Source of the DNA: Rossellomorea aquimaris TF-12
GTDB lineage: Bacteria > Bacillota > Bacilli > Bacillales > Bacillaceae_B
DNA: 62,204 nt
NCBI RefSeq assembly: GCF_001648555.1
Contig: NZ_LQXM01000019.1
Coordinates: 1 to 62,204 of the forward strand
Direction: 5' to 3'
The notes under the pieces are model-generated. The model had not been told where the DNA came from. It worked only from the letters and a program-made list of their open reading frames with translations, and did not search any database. This document shows, piece by piece, positions 1 through 10,919 of the stretch (its first letter is position 1; each line of letters opens with the position of its first letter). Made by a program: the position numbers and the translations under genes.

Positions 1-18
1 AGGAGTTACTCTTTTTTT
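1..18 (+). terminator. Right arm and T-tract of an upstream rRNA operon terminator
   Basis: The window opens with AGGAGTTACTCTTTTTTT, which matches the right arm and T-run of the complete terminator at 268-299. The left arm would lie before the window. It most likely ends a 5S rRNA gene just upstream, in agreement with the rRNA operon that precedes ctsR in Bacillus. Confidence 0.65.
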
Positions 19-43
19 GTTGGTTTTTGTTTTTGGGTTCGAA

Positions 44-263
44 GAACACGGGAGTTTCATTTAAGTCTTCTCCTACGCACTGCGAGGGTAGGGAGGAGCA
101 AGAAGGTCGAGGACGCGAGGGAGAGAAGACCGGAGTGTGGTCCCCACACGAGGATCTGAACGAATGAAGCGGACGAAGAGATTCGCCGCTCATCACTAGC
201 CGCAGTCTTCAGCGCCAATGGTAGTTGGGGTCTCCCCCTGTGAGAGTAGAACGTCGCCAGGCG
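44..263 (+). pseudogene. 5S rRNA relic interrupted by a ~134-bp insert
   Basis: Positions 205-262 match the 3' half of a Bacillus 5S rRNA (CTTCAGCGCCAATGG, then a CCCC-rich loop, then GTGAGAGTAG and the closing CGTCGCCAGG). The expected 5' half is not directly upstream. A short stretch at 44-70 starting GAACACGGGAGTT resembles the middle of 5S rRNA and ends in AGTCTTC, and the same heptamer AGTCTTC recurs at 204-210 where the 5S match resumes. Between them lie about 134 bp that are foreign to 5S rRNA. The first ~40 nt of 5S are absent, so this cannot be a working gene. The 3' match is clear; the reading of 44-70 as 5S is weaker. Confidence 0.55.
71..203. other. Unidentified G-rich insert within the 5S relic
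   Basis: This block is richer in G+C than the surrounding spacer and holds RNA-like inverted repeats: GTGTGG/CCACAC around 136-148, AGCGG/CCGCT around 168-190 and CGAAT/ATTCG around 161-185. No open reading frame of note is present. It is flanked by a 7-bp direct repeat, AGTCTTC, as expected of a small inserted element, but I do not recognise its family. Confidence 0.4.
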
Positions 264-267
264 AGTA

Positions 268-299
268 GAAAGAGTAGCTCTTAGGAGTTACTCTTTTTT
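268..299 (+). terminator. rRNA-type intrinsic terminator after the 5S relic
   Basis: AAGAGTAGCTC and GAGTTACTCTT form a hairpin with a small loop followed by six T. The same right arm occurs at the very start of the window. Confidence 0.75.
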
Positions 300-351
300 G
301 TTGGTTTGGTTGTTGGTTTGGTTGTTTGATTGGGTGTTTGTTCACAATTTG

Positions 352-423
352 GCCGCAATTAATTGTGAAAGTGGCCCAATTCTCGAGCAAAGTGGCTCAA
401 TTTGTTTAACTTCTGGCCCAATT
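352..423. repeat. 21-bp periodic array, core GGCCCAATT, four units
   Basis: The core GGCCCAATT (with variants GCCGCAATT and GGCTCAATT) starts at 352, 373, 394 and 415, exactly 21 bp apart. The 12 bp between cores are not conserved. On the minus strand the cores fall in one frame as Asn-Trp-Ala or similar, but stop codons interrupt that frame. Function unknown. Confidence 0.7.
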
Positions 424-476
424 GAGCACAGAGTGGGAATACAAGCCACTTGAAATGACCACCTGTTCACCATTTT

Positions 477-588
477 GCACATTCTAGCCTCGGTTTCGCA
501 CATTTACGTTGATTTTTCGCACATTCTTACCATAATTTCGCACATTTCACCCCCGATTTAGCACATTCCCCAACAAAAATCGCACATT
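477..588. repeat. 21-bp periodic array, core GCACATT, six units
   Basis: GCACATT, mostly preceded by TTC or ATC, starts at 477, 498, 519, 540, 561 and 582. All five intervals are exactly 21 bp while the 14-bp spacers are unrelated to each other. The array is out of phase with the neighbouring array at 352-423. The minus strand repeats AATGTGCGAAA every seven codons, with in-frame stops. I see no protein or known regulatory site that accounts for it. Confidence 0.8.
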
Positions 589-955
589 CCTTCACACAAC
601 CCTCAACCCAGCAGCACTTAATCCCACTATTTTTAAAGAAAAACCTCTCAACAAAACAAAAAATATTCATCATAAAATTAAATCTAATAAAAAGTTACTC
701 TTTTTTTGCTGTTTTTAATGTGGTTGGAAAACAGCGTTCACAATGCGAAGTAGCCAAATATCTGTCCCTCCTCACCTAATCAATCCCATACCACCACCTA
801 CCCAAATATCAACTTGATAACAAAGGATATCGCATATTCATCAACGAATTTTACACCTTCAACTTCAAATCAATCACATTCCCTCCTAACAATCTCTCTT
901 TTATACGTTTAAAATGTTACCAAAACAGGAAAACTTCTAAGGGAAAACTTGATAA
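589..955. other. Gene-free AT-rich spacer upstream of ctsR
   Basis: This stretch has no credible reading frame. Its only recognisable item is AAAGTTACTCTTTTTTTG near 691-708, a copy of the rRNA terminator right arm without a left arm. It ends at the ctsR promoter. Confidence 0.5.
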
Positions 956-984
956 TTGCAAAGTTTAAAGCTCGGTTGTATAAT
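956..984 (+). promoter_or_regulatory. SigA-type promoter of the ctsR operon
   Basis: TTGCAA (956-961) and TATAAT (979-984) are separated by 17 bp. The CtsR operator begins 4 bp downstream of the -10, so repressor binding should cover the transcription start. Confidence 0.75.
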
Positions 985-987
985 TAT

Positions 988-1010
988 AGTCAAATATAGT
1001 CAAAGTCAAA
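988..1010 (+). promoter_or_regulatory. CtsR operator with an extra half-site
   Basis: AGTCAAATATAGTCAAA (988-1004) fits the CtsR heptamer direct repeat (A/GGTCAAA-NNN-A/GGTCAAA). A third partial copy, GTCAAA, follows at 1005-1010. Its placement just after the -10 indicates autorepression of ctsR-mcsA-mcsB-clpC, relieved by heat or protein stress. Confidence 0.9.
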
Positions 1011-1026
1011 ATGAGGAGGAGGTTTG

Positions 1027-1488
1027 ATGAGGAACATTTCCGACATCATTGAAAGCTATTTGAAAAATGTTTTAGAGCTGAGTGAAAGTGAAATCGTCGA
1101 GATAAAAAGAAGCGAAATCGCTGATAAGTTTCAATGTGTTCCTTCTCAAATTAATTATGTAATCAATACCCGATTTACAATTGAAAGAGGGTATGTTGTA
1201 GAGAGTAAACGAGGTGGCGGAGGCTATATCAGAATTATGAAAGTCAAAGCACACGACCAAGTTCATCTTATAGACCAATTGGTTTCTCTGATTACACAAA
1301 CGATTAGTCAAAATACGGCAGCTGATATTATTTTTCGGTTGGTCGAGGAAGATATTATTTCTGAACGAGAAGCTAAAATTATGCTAAGTGTAATGGATCG
1401 TTCAATTATTAGAGTGGATTTACCTGAGCGAGATATTTTAAGGGGAAGAATGCTAAAGGCTATGCTAGATACTTTGAAATATGAGTAA
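1027..1488 (+). CDS. ctsR: CtsR, class III heat-shock gene repressor
   Basis: A dimeric winged-helix repressor of clp and mcs stress genes. The 153-residue product has the family's usual length. The N-terminal helix-turn-helix (about residues 25-50) is followed by the glycine-rich wing KRGGGGYIR at 61-69; Arg62 in the wing matches the residue phosphorylated by McsB in B. subtilis. A C-terminal dimerisation and ClpC-contact domain holds ISEREAK and DLPERD. ATG 1027 is preferred over the adjacent TTG 1024 because family members start with a short Met-x-x-Ile-Ser-Asp-Ile segment and AGGAGG lies upstream. First gene of the operon, directly under its own operator. Confidence 0.96.
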   Translation: MRNISDIIESYLKNVLELSESEIVEIKRSEIADKFQCVPSQINYVINTRFTIERGYVVESKRGGGGYIRIMKVKAHDQVHLIDQLVSLITQTISQNTAADIIFRLVEEDIISEREAKIMLSVMDRSIIRVDLPERDILRGRMLKAMLDTLKYE

Positions 1489-1506
1489 CGGTGAGAGGTG
1501 AGTAGG

Positions 1507-2055
1507 ATGATTTGTCAGGAATGTAATGAAAGACCTGCAACCCTTCATTTTACAAAGGTCGTAAATGGGGAGAAAACAGAGATTCATTTGTGTGAGCAAT
1601 GTGCTCAGGATAAAGGTGAGATGTTTATGTTTGACTCATCTCCGGGATTCTCTGTTAACAATCTATTGGCGGGTCTTCTAAATATTTCTCCTGCATTTAA
1701 GCAGGCGAAAGAAACAGAAATTCCACAACAAGAAATAGTGCAATGTGAAAAGTGTAATATGACGTTTCAGCAATTCATAAACGTAGGGCGGTTTGGCTGC
1801 TCCCATTGTTATGAAACATTTAAGGATCAGTTAAATCCTATTTTAAAACGAGTTCATAGTGGAAATGTGGAACATCATGGTAAGATTCCTGAACGAATGG
1901 GCGGAACCATCCACGTAAAGAAGAAGATACTCGAGCTGAAATCGGATATTCAAAGGTTAATTGCTGATGAAGAGTTTGAGAAAGCAGCTGAGATTAGAGA
2001 CGAAATTCGCTCCCTGGAAAAAGAAGTTAAAGAAGAGGGAGGAGAAAAGGAATGA
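1507..2055 (+). CDS. mcsA: McsA, zinc-finger activator of the McsB arginine kinase
   Basis: McsA binds and activates McsB and modulates its access to CtsR and ClpC. The 182-residue protein carries four CxxC zinc knuckles (C3/C6, C29/C32, C80/C83, C98/C101) and a C-terminal coiled UVR/UvrB-like motif near 137-172 with the [13 protein letters not shown] signature. ATG 1507 is chosen over an upstream in-frame GTG at 1498 because the family starts at MICQEC and AGGTGAG precedes it. The end overlaps mcsB by 4 nt (ATGA), indicating translational coupling. Confidence 0.94.
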   Translation: MICQECNERPATLHFTKVVNGEKTEIHLCEQCAQDKGEMFMFDSSPGFSVNNLLAGLLNISPAFKQAKETEIPQQEIVQCEKCNMTFQQFINVGRFGCSHCYETFKDQLNPILKRVHSGNVEHHGKIPERMGGTIHVKKKILELKSDIQRLIADEEFEKAAEIRDEIRSLEKEVKEEGGEKE

Positions 2056-3134
2056 GTCTTGAAAAATTTCTAAGTAACGCAGTTAGTTCATGGATGAATG
2101 AAGATGGTCCAAATTCAGATATTGTCCTTAGCTCACGAGTGCGATTGGCTCGTAACTTAACGGATTTCAGGTTTTCCACTCTCTATTCTTCTGAGGAAGC
2201 GAAAGAAATTGTAGATAATGTGAAGGAAAAGCTATCATTATATCCTCATAGTCTTGGGGAATTAGAATTTTTACCTACAAGTGAGATTCAGCCCTTGCAA
2301 AAGAGGGTATTGATGGAGAAACACCTTATTAGTCCTAACCTGGCAGAGGATACGAATTATGGAGCTGTCCTTCTGTCAAATGAAGAAGATGTAAGTATTA
2401 TGGTAAACGAAGAGGACCATATTCGAATACAGTGTTTATATCCAGGGTTACAGTTAAAAGAAGCTTTACATCGAGCAAATCAAATTGATGACTGGTTTGA
2501 AGGTGAATTTGATTTCGCTTTTGATGAGAAACATGGATACTTAACCACGTGTCCAACAAATGTGGGAACTGGACTTAGAGCATCGGTAATGATGCATTTA
2601 CCTGGTCTTGTTTTGACACAGCAATTGAACCGGATTATTCCCGCTATTAATCAATTAGGTTTAGTGGTGAGAGGAATATATGGTGAAGGCAGTGAAGCGT
2701 TAGGCAATATTTTTCAAATTTCTAACCAAATGACCCTTGGTAAATCGGAAGAGGATATTGTAGATGATTTATTAAGTGTAGTGAAGCAAATAATTGCAAA
2801 AGAACATTCAGCCAGAGAAGCATTAGTAAAAACGTCGAATATACAATTAGAAGACAGAGTTTTCAGGTCATTAGGTGTATTAGAACATAGTAGAATTATT
2901 GAGTCTAAAGAAGCAGCGAAATGTCTGTCAGATGTTAGACTTGGAATCGATTTAGGATACATCAAAAACTTATCTAAGAATATATTGAATGAACTAATGA
3001 TTTTAACTCAACCTGGATTTTTACAGCAATATTCAGGAGGTCCTTTGAGACCAAATGAACGAGATATAAGAAGGTCTTCTTTAATAAGAGAGCGAATTAA
3101 GTTAGATAAAGATACATGTGAGGAGGAAAAATAA
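2052..3134 (+). CDS. mcsB: McsB protein-arginine kinase
   Basis: McsB phosphorylates arginines on misfolded proteins and on CtsR, marking them for ClpC-ClpP degradation. The 360 residues cover the phosphagen-kinase-like fold: [10 protein letters not shown] near residues 27-36 for nucleotide binding, the loop [25 protein letters not shown] segment, and [16 protein letters not shown] in the C-terminal half. The start overlaps mcsA. A single base separates its TAA from clpC. Confidence 0.95.
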   Translation: MSLEKFLSNAVSSWMNEDGPNSDIVLSSRVRLARNLTDFRFSTLYSSEEAKEIVDNVKEKLSLYPHSLGELEFLPTSEIQPLQKRVLMEKHLISPNLAEDTNYGAVLLSNEEDVSIMVNEEDHIRIQCLYPGLQLKEALHRANQIDDWFEGEFDFAFDEKHGYLTTCPTNVGTGLRASVMMHLPGLVLTQQLNRIIPAINQLGLVVRGIYGEGSEALGNIFQISNQMTLGKSEEDIVDDLLSVVKQIIAKEHSAREALVKTSNIQLEDRVFRSLGVLEHSRIIESKEAAKCLSDVRLGIDLGYIKNLSKNILNELMILTQPGFLQQYSGGPLRPNERDIRRSSLIRERIKLDKDTCEEEK

Positions 3135-3135
3135 T

Positions 3136-5583
3136 ATGATGTTTGGTCGATTTACAGAGAGAGCCCAAAAGGTATTAGCATTAGCTCAAGAAGAAGCGAT
3201 TCGTTTATCCCACAGTAATATTGGTACTGAACATATTTTATTAGGACTTGTCCGTGAGGGTGAAGGTATTGCGGCAAAAGCACTAACTGCGTTAGGTCTG
3301 AGCCCGGAAAAGATTCAAAAAGAAGTTGAAGGTTTAATTGGAAAAGGTACTGAGAAGTCTCAAACCATTCATTATACTCCAAGAGCGAAAAAAGTCATTG
3401 AGCTTTCAATGGATGAAGCGCGTAAACTAGGTCATTCCTATGTAGGAACAGAGCATATTTTATTAGGTCTAATCCGTGAAGGAGAGGGAGTGGCTGCAAG
3501 AGTTCTTGGGAATTTAGGAGTTAGCTTAAATAAAGCGAGACAACAAGTACTGCAGCTTCTTGGTAGTAATGATTCAAATAATCACCAAGGCGGAGGAAAC
3601 GCTAACGCTAATACTCCAACCCTCGATAGCTTAGCACGAGATTTAACAGTCATTGCCCGTGAAGGCAGTCTAGATCCTGTTATTGGAAGAAGTAAGGAAA
3701 TTCAACGTGTAATTGAGGTTTTAAGCCGTCGTACGAAGAATAACCCAGTTTTGATTGGTGAGCCTGGTGTCGGAAAAACCGCAATTGCTGAGGGTCTTGC
3801 TCAACAAATTATTGCCAATGAGGTTCCTGAAATACTTCGTGATAAACGTGTAATGACATTGGATATGGGTACGGTTGTTGCTGGTACTAAGTACCGTGGT
3901 GAGTTTGAAGATCGTCTGAAAAAGGTGATGGATGAAATTCGTCAAGCAGGTAACATCATTCTCTTTATCGATGAGCTTCACACTTTAATTGGTGCTGGTG
4001 GAGCTGAAGGGGCAATTGATGCATCCAACATCTTAAAACCATCACTTGCTCGTGGTGAGTTACAATGTATCGGTGCTACTACATTAGATGAATATCGTAA
4101 GTACATTGAGAAGGATGCAGCACTAGAACGTCGTTTCCAGCCAATTCAGGTAAATGAACCGACAGCAGAGGAATCGATCCAGATTCTTAAAGGGCTACGT
4201 GACCGTTATGAAGCTCATCATCGCGTTTCGATTACAGATGAAGCAATTGATGCGGCAGTTAAGCTATCAGATCGATATATTTCGGATCGGTTCTTACCGG
4301 ATAAAGCAATCGATTTAATTGATGAAGCCGGTTCAAAGGTACGATTACGTTCCTATACTACTCCTCCTAACTTGAAAGAGTTAGAAGCTAAGCTTGAGGA
4401 GATTCGTAAGGAGAAAGATGCTGCTGTTCAAAGTCAGGAATTTGAAAAAGCTGCTTCCTTACGTGATTCAGAACAAAAGCTTCGTGAAGAATTAGAAGAA
4501 ACGAAGAATACTTGGAAAGAAAAGCAGGGGCAAGAAAATACGGAAGTAACAGTAGAAGATATTGCAAAGGTAGTTTCTAATTGGACTGGAGTCCCTGTTT
4601 CAAAGCTTGCTCAAACTGAAACCGATCGTTTGCTTAAGCTGGAAGAAATATTACACTCAAGGGTTATTGGTCAATCTGAAGCAGTTGTAGCCGTATCCAA
4701 AGCAGTTCGACGTGCCAGAGCAGGATTGAAGGATCCAAAACGCCCGATTGGTTCATTTGTTTTTCTAGGACCAACAGGTGTAGGGAAGACAGAGCTTGCT
4801 CGTGCATTAGCAGAATCAATGTTCGGTGATGAGGACGCTATGATACGTATCGACATGTCTGAATATATGGAGAAGCATTCGACTTCACGTTTAGTTGGGT
4901 CACCTCCAGGTTATGTAGGGTATGAAGAAGGCGGACAATTAACTGAGAAGGTTCGTCGCAAACCATATTCAGTCGTCCTATTAGATGAAATTGAAAAAGC
5001 GCATCCAGATGTATTTAACATCTTACTTCAAGTACTAGAGGATGGACGTTTAACGGATTCAAAAGGAAGAACTGTAGACTTTAGAAATACGGTATTGATT
5101 ATGACTTCTAACGTAGGTGCACAATCATTGAAGAGCAATAAATACGTTGGGTTTAATATTCAAGATGGAAAACAAGATTACAAAGATATGAAAGGGAAAG
5201 TAATGGAGGAATTGAAGCGTGCGTTCCGTCCGGAGTTCCTAAACCGTATTGATGAAATCATTGTGTTCCACTCACTTGAAAAAGATCACTTAAAAGAAAT
5301 TGTGACGTTGATGTCGAACCAACTGACAAACCGCTTGAAAGATCAGGATATCCATCTGGAGCTCTCCTTGTCGGCTAAAGAGAAGATTGCAGATGAAGGG
5401 TTTGACCCGGAATATGGTGCACGTCCATTACGCCGCGCTATTCAGAAACATGTAGAGGATAAACTTTCTGAAGAGTTATTAAGAGGTAAGGTGTTAACAG
5501 GACAAAATATTCTAATTGATGTAGAAGACAATGAGTTTGTAGTAAAGGTAAAGGAAGAAGCAACAACTAACACAGCTACCTAA
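3136..5583 (+). CDS. clpC: ClpC, HSP100/Clp ATPase of the ClpCP protease
   Basis: A hexameric unfoldase that feeds substrates, including phosphoarginine proteins, to ClpP. The 815-residue product has a duplicated Clp N domain (residues 1-145), a first AAA+ module (Walker A GEPGVGKT at 208-215, Walker B IILFIDE near 274-280), a coiled M domain with an [10 protein letters not shown] segment near 435-447, and a second AAA+ module (GPTGVGKT at 545-552, VVLLDE near 613-618). ATG 3136 is chosen over an upstream in-frame start at 3118 because homologues begin [11 protein letters not shown] and AGGAGG sits at 3121. Last gene before a strong terminator. Confidence 0.98.
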   Translation: MMFGRFTERAQKVLALAQEEAIRLSHSNIGTEHILLGLVREGEGIAAKALTALGLSPEKIQKEVEGLIGKGTEKSQTIHYTPRAKKVIELSMDEARKLGHSYVGTEHILLGLIREGEGVAARVLGNLGVSLNKARQQVLQLLGSNDSNNHQGGGNANANTPTLDSLARDLTVIAREGSLDPVIGRSKEIQRVIEVLSRRTKNNPVLIGEPGVGKTAIAEGLAQQIIANEVPEILRDKRVMTLDMGTVVAGTKYRGEFEDRLKKVMDEIRQAGNIILFIDELHTLIGAGGAEGAIDASNILKPSLARGELQCIGATTLDEYRKYIEKDAALERRFQPIQVNEPTAEESIQILKGLRDRYEAHHRVSITDEAIDAAVKLSDRYISDRFLPDKAIDLIDEAGSKVRLRSYTTPPNLKELEAKLEEIRKEKDAAVQSQEFEKAASLRDSEQKLREELEETKNTWKEKQGQENTEVTVEDIAKVVSNWTGVPVSKLAQTETDRLLKLEEILHSRVIGQSEAVVAVSKAVRRARAGLKDPKRPIGSFVFLGPTGVGKTELARALAESMFGDEDAMIRIDMSEYMEKHSTSRLVGSPPGYVGYEEGGQLTEKVRRKPYSVVLLDEIEKAHPDVFNILLQVLEDGRLTDSKGRTVDFRNTVLIMTSNVGAQSLKSNKYVGFNIQDGKQDYKDMKGKVMEELKRAFRPEFLNRIDEIIVFHSLEKDHLKEIVTLMSNQLTNRLKDQDIHLELSLSAKEKIADEGFDPEYGARPLRRAIQKHVEDKLSEELLRGKVLTGQNILIDVEDNEFVVKVKEEATTNTAT

Positions 5584-5595
5584 TACGAGTGAAGG

Positions 5596-5634
5596 AAAGG
5601 GTACACGAAGAGATTTAGCGTGTACCCTTTTTAT
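5596..5634 (+). terminator. Terminator after clpC
   Basis: AAAGGGTACACG (5596-5607) pairs with CGTGTACCCTTT (5619-5630), followed by T-rich sequence. It separates the ctsR operon from radA. In the 180-nt spacer that follows, two further hairpins occur: GGAGG(TGTG)/(TGCG)CCTCC at about 5671-5706 and TGTTGCT/AGCAACA at 5719-5736, with no clear promoter. Confidence 0.85.
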
Positions 5635-5818
5635 ATAAGGATTTTAGTAGGCATAGAAGTAGATGGGAACAGGAGGTGTGAGGGAGTATTTGTACTGCGC
5701 CTCCCCCCTCAATCGAACTGTTGCTAAAGAGCAACATAGATTATAAACAGTCAATGTACCCATTCCAGTCATCAAATGAAAGTGGGAAAAATAGAGTTTA
5801 AAGAGGAGAAGAACTGAT

Positions 5819-7195
5819 TTGGCAAAGAAAAAGACGAAATTTGTATGTTCATCATGTGGATATGAATCAGCTAAGTGGATGGGAAAGTGTCCAGGATGCG
5901 GTGAATGGAACACGATGGTTGAAGAGGTTGCCATTACTGGGAAGCAACCTAGAAAATCATTCGTGCATTCGGAGAATAGTGGCCCTTCCAAAGCAGAAAA
6001 GCTTGCATCCGTTGAAACAAAACAAGAACCAAGAGTATTAACTCAGTCGAATGAGTTAAATCGTGTGTTAGGTGGAGGAGTGGTTCCTGGCTCTCTAGTT
6101 TTAATTGGGGGAGATCCGGGTATAGGAAAGTCTACTTTGTTACTACAGGTGTCTGCTCAACTAGCGGATCAACACCATAAGGTACTTTATATATCTGGTG
6201 AAGAATCTATTAAACAAACTAAGCTTAGAGCTGATCGTTTAAGTGTTAAGTCAGACGAATTATATATATATGCGGAAACGAATTTAGAATCTATTCATCA
6301 AACGATTGAACAATTATCTCCGGATTTTGTCATTGTGGATTCTATCCAAACCATTTATCACCCCGAGGTTACATCTGCACCGGGAAGCGTTTCTCAGGTG
6401 AGAGAGTGTACAGCAGAATTAATGAGAATTGGAAAGACAAAGGGCATCGCCATCTTTATTGTCGGGCATGTGACAAAAGAGGGGTCCATTGCTGGACCAA
6501 GGTTACTGGAGCATATGGTGGATACCGTTTTGTATTTTGAAGGGGAACGTCATCATACGTACCGCATTCTGCGCGCTGTTAAAAACCGCTTTGGATCAAC
6601 AAATGAGATGGGTATATTCGAAATGAAGGAGCTTGGATTAGAGGAAGTTGCAAATCCTTCAGAAATTTTCCTGGAAGAGCGTTCTCAAGGTGCAGCAGGG
6701 TCCACGGTAGTTGCATCGATGGAAGGAACGAGGCCAGTCTTAGTTGAAATCCAAGCCTTGGTTACTCCCACGAGCTTTAATAATCCTAGACGTATGGCCA
6801 CTGGAATTGACCATAGCCGGGTATCTCTTATCATGGCAGTACTGGAAAAAAGAGCGGGGATGTTATTGCAGCAGCAGGATGCTTATTTAAAAGTAGCGGG
6901 GGGCGTAAAGCTTGACGAACCCGCCATTGATTTAGCTGTTGCAACAAGTATTGCATCAAGCTTCAGAGATAAGGCTTCTAAGCCTGATGATTGTATTATC
7001 GGAGAAGTTGGATTGACAGGTGAAATCAGAAGGGTTTCCAGAATTGAACAACGTGTTCAAGAAGCAGCTAAATTAGGTTTTAAGAGAGTGATTATTCCGC
7101 AAAATAATTTAAGTGGGTGGCAGCTCCCGAAAGATATTGAGGTTATCGGTGTTTCGACTATTAACGAAGCGTTAGCTCTTATTTTAGGAGGATAG
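5819..7195 (+). CDS. radA: RadA/Sms, DNA repair ATPase
   Basis: A RecA-like ATPase helping branch migration and processing of recombination intermediates. The 458 residues contain an N-terminal zinc finger ([18 protein letters not shown], from residue 10), Walker [11 protein letters not shown] near residue 97, the RadA-specific KNRFGSTNE motif, and a C-terminal Lon-like domain including [17 protein letters not shown]. The start is TTG 5819, since homologues begin MAK followed by a basic run, with GAGGAG 10 nt upstream. disA begins 3 nt after its stop. Confidence 0.96.
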   Translation: MAKKKTKFVCSSCGYESAKWMGKCPGCGEWNTMVEEVAITGKQPRKSFVHSENSGPSKAEKLASVETKQEPRVLTQSNELNRVLGGGVVPGSLVLIGGDPGIGKSTLLLQVSAQLADQHHKVLYISGEESIKQTKLRADRLSVKSDELYIYAETNLESIHQTIEQLSPDFVIVDSIQTIYHPEVTSAPGSVSQVRECTAELMRIGKTKGIAIFIVGHVTKEGSIAGPRLLEHMVDTVLYFEGERHHTYRILRAVKNRFGSTNEMGIFEMKELGLEEVANPSEIFLEERSQGAAGSTVVASMEGTRPVLVEIQALVTPTSFNNPRRMATGIDHSRVSLIMAVLEKRAGMLLQQQDAYLKVAGGVKLDEPAIDLAVATSIASSFRDKASKPDDCIIGEVGLTGEIRRVSRIEQRVQEAAKLGFKRVIIPQNNLSGWQLPKDIEVIGVSTINEALALILGG

Positions 7196-7198
7196 GAA

Positions 7199-8272
7199 AT
7201 GGAAGAAAAGAAATCGAACGATAAGTCCATGTCGGATATTCTGCAGTTTGTTGCTCCGGGTGCTCCCATTCGTGAAGGGATAGACAATGTATTGAGAGCG
7301 AATACTGGAGGACTCATCGTCGTTGGATACAATGATAAAGTGAAATCCGTATTAGATGGCGGATTTCATATTAACTGTTCCTTTTCACCCAGCTACTTAT
7401 ACGAGCTGGCGAAGATGGATGGAGCCATCATATTAAACGAAGCCGGTACTAAAATTATTTTGGCTAATGCACAGCTAGCCCCTGATGTGTATGTGCCTTC
7501 CACAGAAACCGGGATGAGGCATCGTACAGCAGAAAGGGTCGCACGACAAACCAATGCTTTAGTCATCGCTATTTCACAAAGAAGAAATGTCATCACCTTA
7601 TATCAGGGGAATTTCAGATATGCTCTTAAAGATATTTCAGTGATTTTAACAAAAGCGAATCAGGCAATCCAAACCCTCGAGAAGTATAAGGTTGTATTAG
7701 ATCAAAGTATTTCAAACCTTTCTGTCATGGAATTTGAAGAGCTTGTCACTCAAAGTGATTTGTTAAAGGTATTACATCGCTTTGAAATGGTTCTCCGTAT
7801 TAAAAACGAATTACTAACTTATTTAAGTGAACTTGGGGTCGAAGGAAGATTGATTCGATTACAAATGAATGAATTATTGGCAGATATAGAAGAAGAAGCG
7901 ATGTTGATTATTCGAGATTATTCCCACGAGCGTGATATCAAACCTTTTGAGCTTCTATATAAATTCCAAGAACTCGTTCATTCTGAAGTACTCGAAGATA
8001 ATGTACTCTTAAAGCTGTTAGGTTATCACGGATATGTTCATCATGATGATCCTATTTTCCCGAGAGGTTACCGCGTTTTAAATAAAATTCCCAGGTTGCC
8101 TATTGTGATCATAGAAAATTTAATTACGGAGTATGAAACATTGCCATTCATCGTGAAGGCTACTGTAAAAGAATTAGATGAAGTAGAAGGCATTGGAGAA
8201 GTAAGAGCAAGAAAAATCAAAGAGGGCTTAAAGCTGATTAAAGAGCAAACATTCGCCGATCGGCAATTATAG
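7199..8272 (+). CDS. disA: DisA, diadenylate cyclase and DNA integrity scanner
   Basis: DisA makes c-di-AMP from two ATP and senses branched DNA, delaying sporulation after damage. The 357-residue octameric type has an N-terminal DAC domain with DGA (residues 74-76) and RHR (107-109) active-site motifs, a helical spine, and a C-terminal helix-hairpin-helix ([12 protein letters not shown]). AGGAGG lies 7 nt before ATG. Pairing with radA fits the known RadA control of DisA activity. Confidence 0.97.
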   Translation: MEEKKSNDKSMSDILQFVAPGAPIREGIDNVLRANTGGLIVVGYNDKVKSVLDGGFHINCSFSPSYLYELAKMDGAIILNEAGTKIILANAQLAPDVYVPSTETGMRHRTAERVARQTNALVIAISQRRNVITLYQGNFRYALKDISVILTKANQAIQTLEKYKVVLDQSISNLSVMEFEELVTQSDLLKVLHRFEMVLRIKNELLTYLSELGVEGRLIRLQMNELLADIEEEAMLIIRDYSHERDIKPFELLYKFQELVHSEVLEDNVLLKLLGYHGYVHHDDPIFPRGYRVLNKIPRLPIVIIENLITEYETLPFIVKATVKELDEVEGIGEVRARKIKEGLKLIKEQTFADRQL

Positions 8273-8323
8273 AGTGGTAGCCAGGCATGGATGAGTATGA
8301 TACAATGAGGTATTTTCAAAAAA

Positions 8324-8372
8324 TTGACAGTCCTATTGAGACATGTTAGCCTTTCATAAAGGATGATATAAT
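8324..8372 (+). promoter_or_regulatory. Possible promoter elements before yacL
   Basis: A perfect TTGACA (8324-8329) and a perfect TATAAT (8367-8372) occur in the disA-yacL spacer but are 37 bp apart, so they cannot be one promoter. Each may belong to a promoter with a weaker partner. Low confidence. Confidence 0.25.
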
Positions 8373-8483
8373 TCAAGGGTTAATTTTCAGAATTATTTCG
8401 ATTTGATTAAAATAATAAAATTTCAATAGTAATACGTTTCAAAAAAAGGAATTTGTTTATAATGAGTAGGAGGAGGTGAGGGA

Positions 8484-9575
8484 ATGTTAAAGAGAATCGT
8501 TCAAGCGTGCTTCCTTATTGTAGGTGGAACACTAGGAATTTTTCTACTTCCCGAATTATTAACCGTCACAAATTTATCTGACATCCCTTTAATTAATAAC
8601 CCTTATATGACTGCCATATTTGGAGCCATTATTTTTTATATTATTACGTTTTGGGCAGTCGAGTACGTAGTCAACTTTGTTAAGTGGTTCGAAGATAGCT
8701 TAGTAAAAGCGCCGGTAGCAGATTTGTTATTTGGTAGTTTAGGTCTTATTATAGGTCTATTTGTTGCGTATTTATTTGGTATTCCATTTAATCAAATGGA
8801 AATACCTATCGTAAATACGGTTGTCCCTATTTTACTAACATTACTCCTCGGGTACTTAGGTTTTCAGGTCGGTTTTAAAAGAAGAGATGAATTGATTTCT
8901 CTTTTTGCTAATCCAAACCGTGGGAAAAAGAAAGGTACTGATGGAGAATTTGAAGAAGATGCGGTTAAAACGTTAAAGATTTTAGATACAAGCGTGATTA
9001 TTGATGGACGTATTGCCGACATCTGTCAGACTGGATTTTTAGAAGGAATTGTTGTGATTCCTCAATTCGTATTAGAGGAGCTTCAACATATTGCAGATTC
9101 ATCGGATGTTCTGAAGCGTAATCGAGGACGAAGAGGATTGGATATTTTAAATCGTATTCAAAAAGAGTTACCAGTGGAAGTTCAAATTTACGAAGGTGAC
9201 TTTGAAGAAATCCAAGAAGTGGATTCGAAGCTTGTGAAATTAGCCAAGCTCACGAATGGGATTGTTGTGACGAATGATTTCAACTTAAATAAAGTTTGCG
9301 ATCTTCAAGGTGTACAAGTATTAAATATTAATGATCTTGCCAATGCGGTAAAACCTGTAGTCTTACCTGGTGAAGAATTAAAAGTTCAAGTCATCAAGGA
9401 TGGTAAAGAGCACAATCAAGGTATCGCTTATCTAGATGATGGAACGATGATCGTCGTGGAAGAAGGACGAAATTACATTGGCAGATACATTGACGTACTC
9501 GTTACGAGTGTTCTTCAAACATCTGCTGGTCGCATGATTTTCGCTAAGCCTAAGCAACTTGAGAAAGCATTATAA
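8484..9575 (+). CDS. yacL: Membrane-anchored PIN-TRAM domain protein (YacL family)
   Basis: Residues 1-135 hold four hydrophobic segments, so the protein is anchored in the membrane. A cytosolic PIN nuclease-like domain follows ([14 protein letters not shown] with acidic residues; [10 protein letters not shown] later), then a C-terminal TRAM-type nucleic-acid-binding domain (roughly 295-355). The 363-residue length fits the family. The molecular substrate is not established; a role in RNA processing is inferred from the PIN and TRAM domains. An AGGAGGTGAG ribosome binding site precedes ATG. Confidence 0.9.
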   Translation: MLKRIVQACFLIVGGTLGIFLLPELLTVTNLSDIPLINNPYMTAIFGAIIFYIITFWAVEYVVNFVKWFEDSLVKAPVADLLFGSLGLIIGLFVAYLFGIPFNQMEIPIVNTVVPILLTLLLGYLGFQVGFKRRDELISLFANPNRGKKKGTDGEFEEDAVKTLKILDTSVIIDGRIADICQTGFLEGIVVIPQFVLEELQHIADSSDVLKRNRGRRGLDILNRIQKELPVEVQIYEGDFEEIQEVDSKLVKLAKLTNGIVVTNDFNLNKVCDLQGVQVLNINDLANAVKPVVLPGEELKVQVIKDGKEHNQGIAYLDDGTMIVVEEGRNYIGRYIDVLVTSVLQTSAGRMIFAKPKQLEKAL

Positions 9576-9596
9576 ACGACAAACCCACTATACCCC

Positions 9597-9625
9597 CTGA
9601 CTCTATTGATTTGATAAGGTATAAT
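9597..9625 (+). promoter_or_regulatory. SigA-type promoter before ispD
   Basis: CTGACT (9597-9602) and TATAAT (9620-9625) with 17-bp spacing lie about 37 bp upstream of the ispD start. Confidence 0.6.
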
Positions 9626-9658
9626 AGACAAAGATGATGTCAGATTTAAAGGAGTTAG

Positions 9659-10835
<1,177 letters not shown>

Positions 10836-10919
10836 AGGGAGTGAAATTCGCTTTATTCCCTTACATAACGGTGTTAAAATAGGTCAGAGGATTTAATGCA
10901 GGAATACTGAGGAGGAAAT

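Noticed and set aside
196..390. A 64-codon minus-strand reading frame across the 5S relic and the first 21-bp array
   Set aside because: It runs through rRNA terminator and repeat sequence, has no ribosome binding site and low-complexity content (Asn-Gln-Pro repeats from GTTGG tracts).
352..588. CRISPR array
   Set aside because: The repeat cores are only 7-9 bp with 12-14 bp spacers at 21-bp period and no cas genes are nearby; true arrays have repeats of 23-50 bp.
907..932. SigB promoter upstream of ctsR
   Set aside because: GTTTAA with a 14-bp spacer leads to AGGAAA, a poor match to the SigB -10 (GGGTAT). The SigA promoter downstream is much better.
8324..8372. A single strong promoter before yacL made of the perfect TTGACA and TATAAT
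   Set aside because: The hexamers are 37 bp apart, so they cannot be contacted by one sigma factor.
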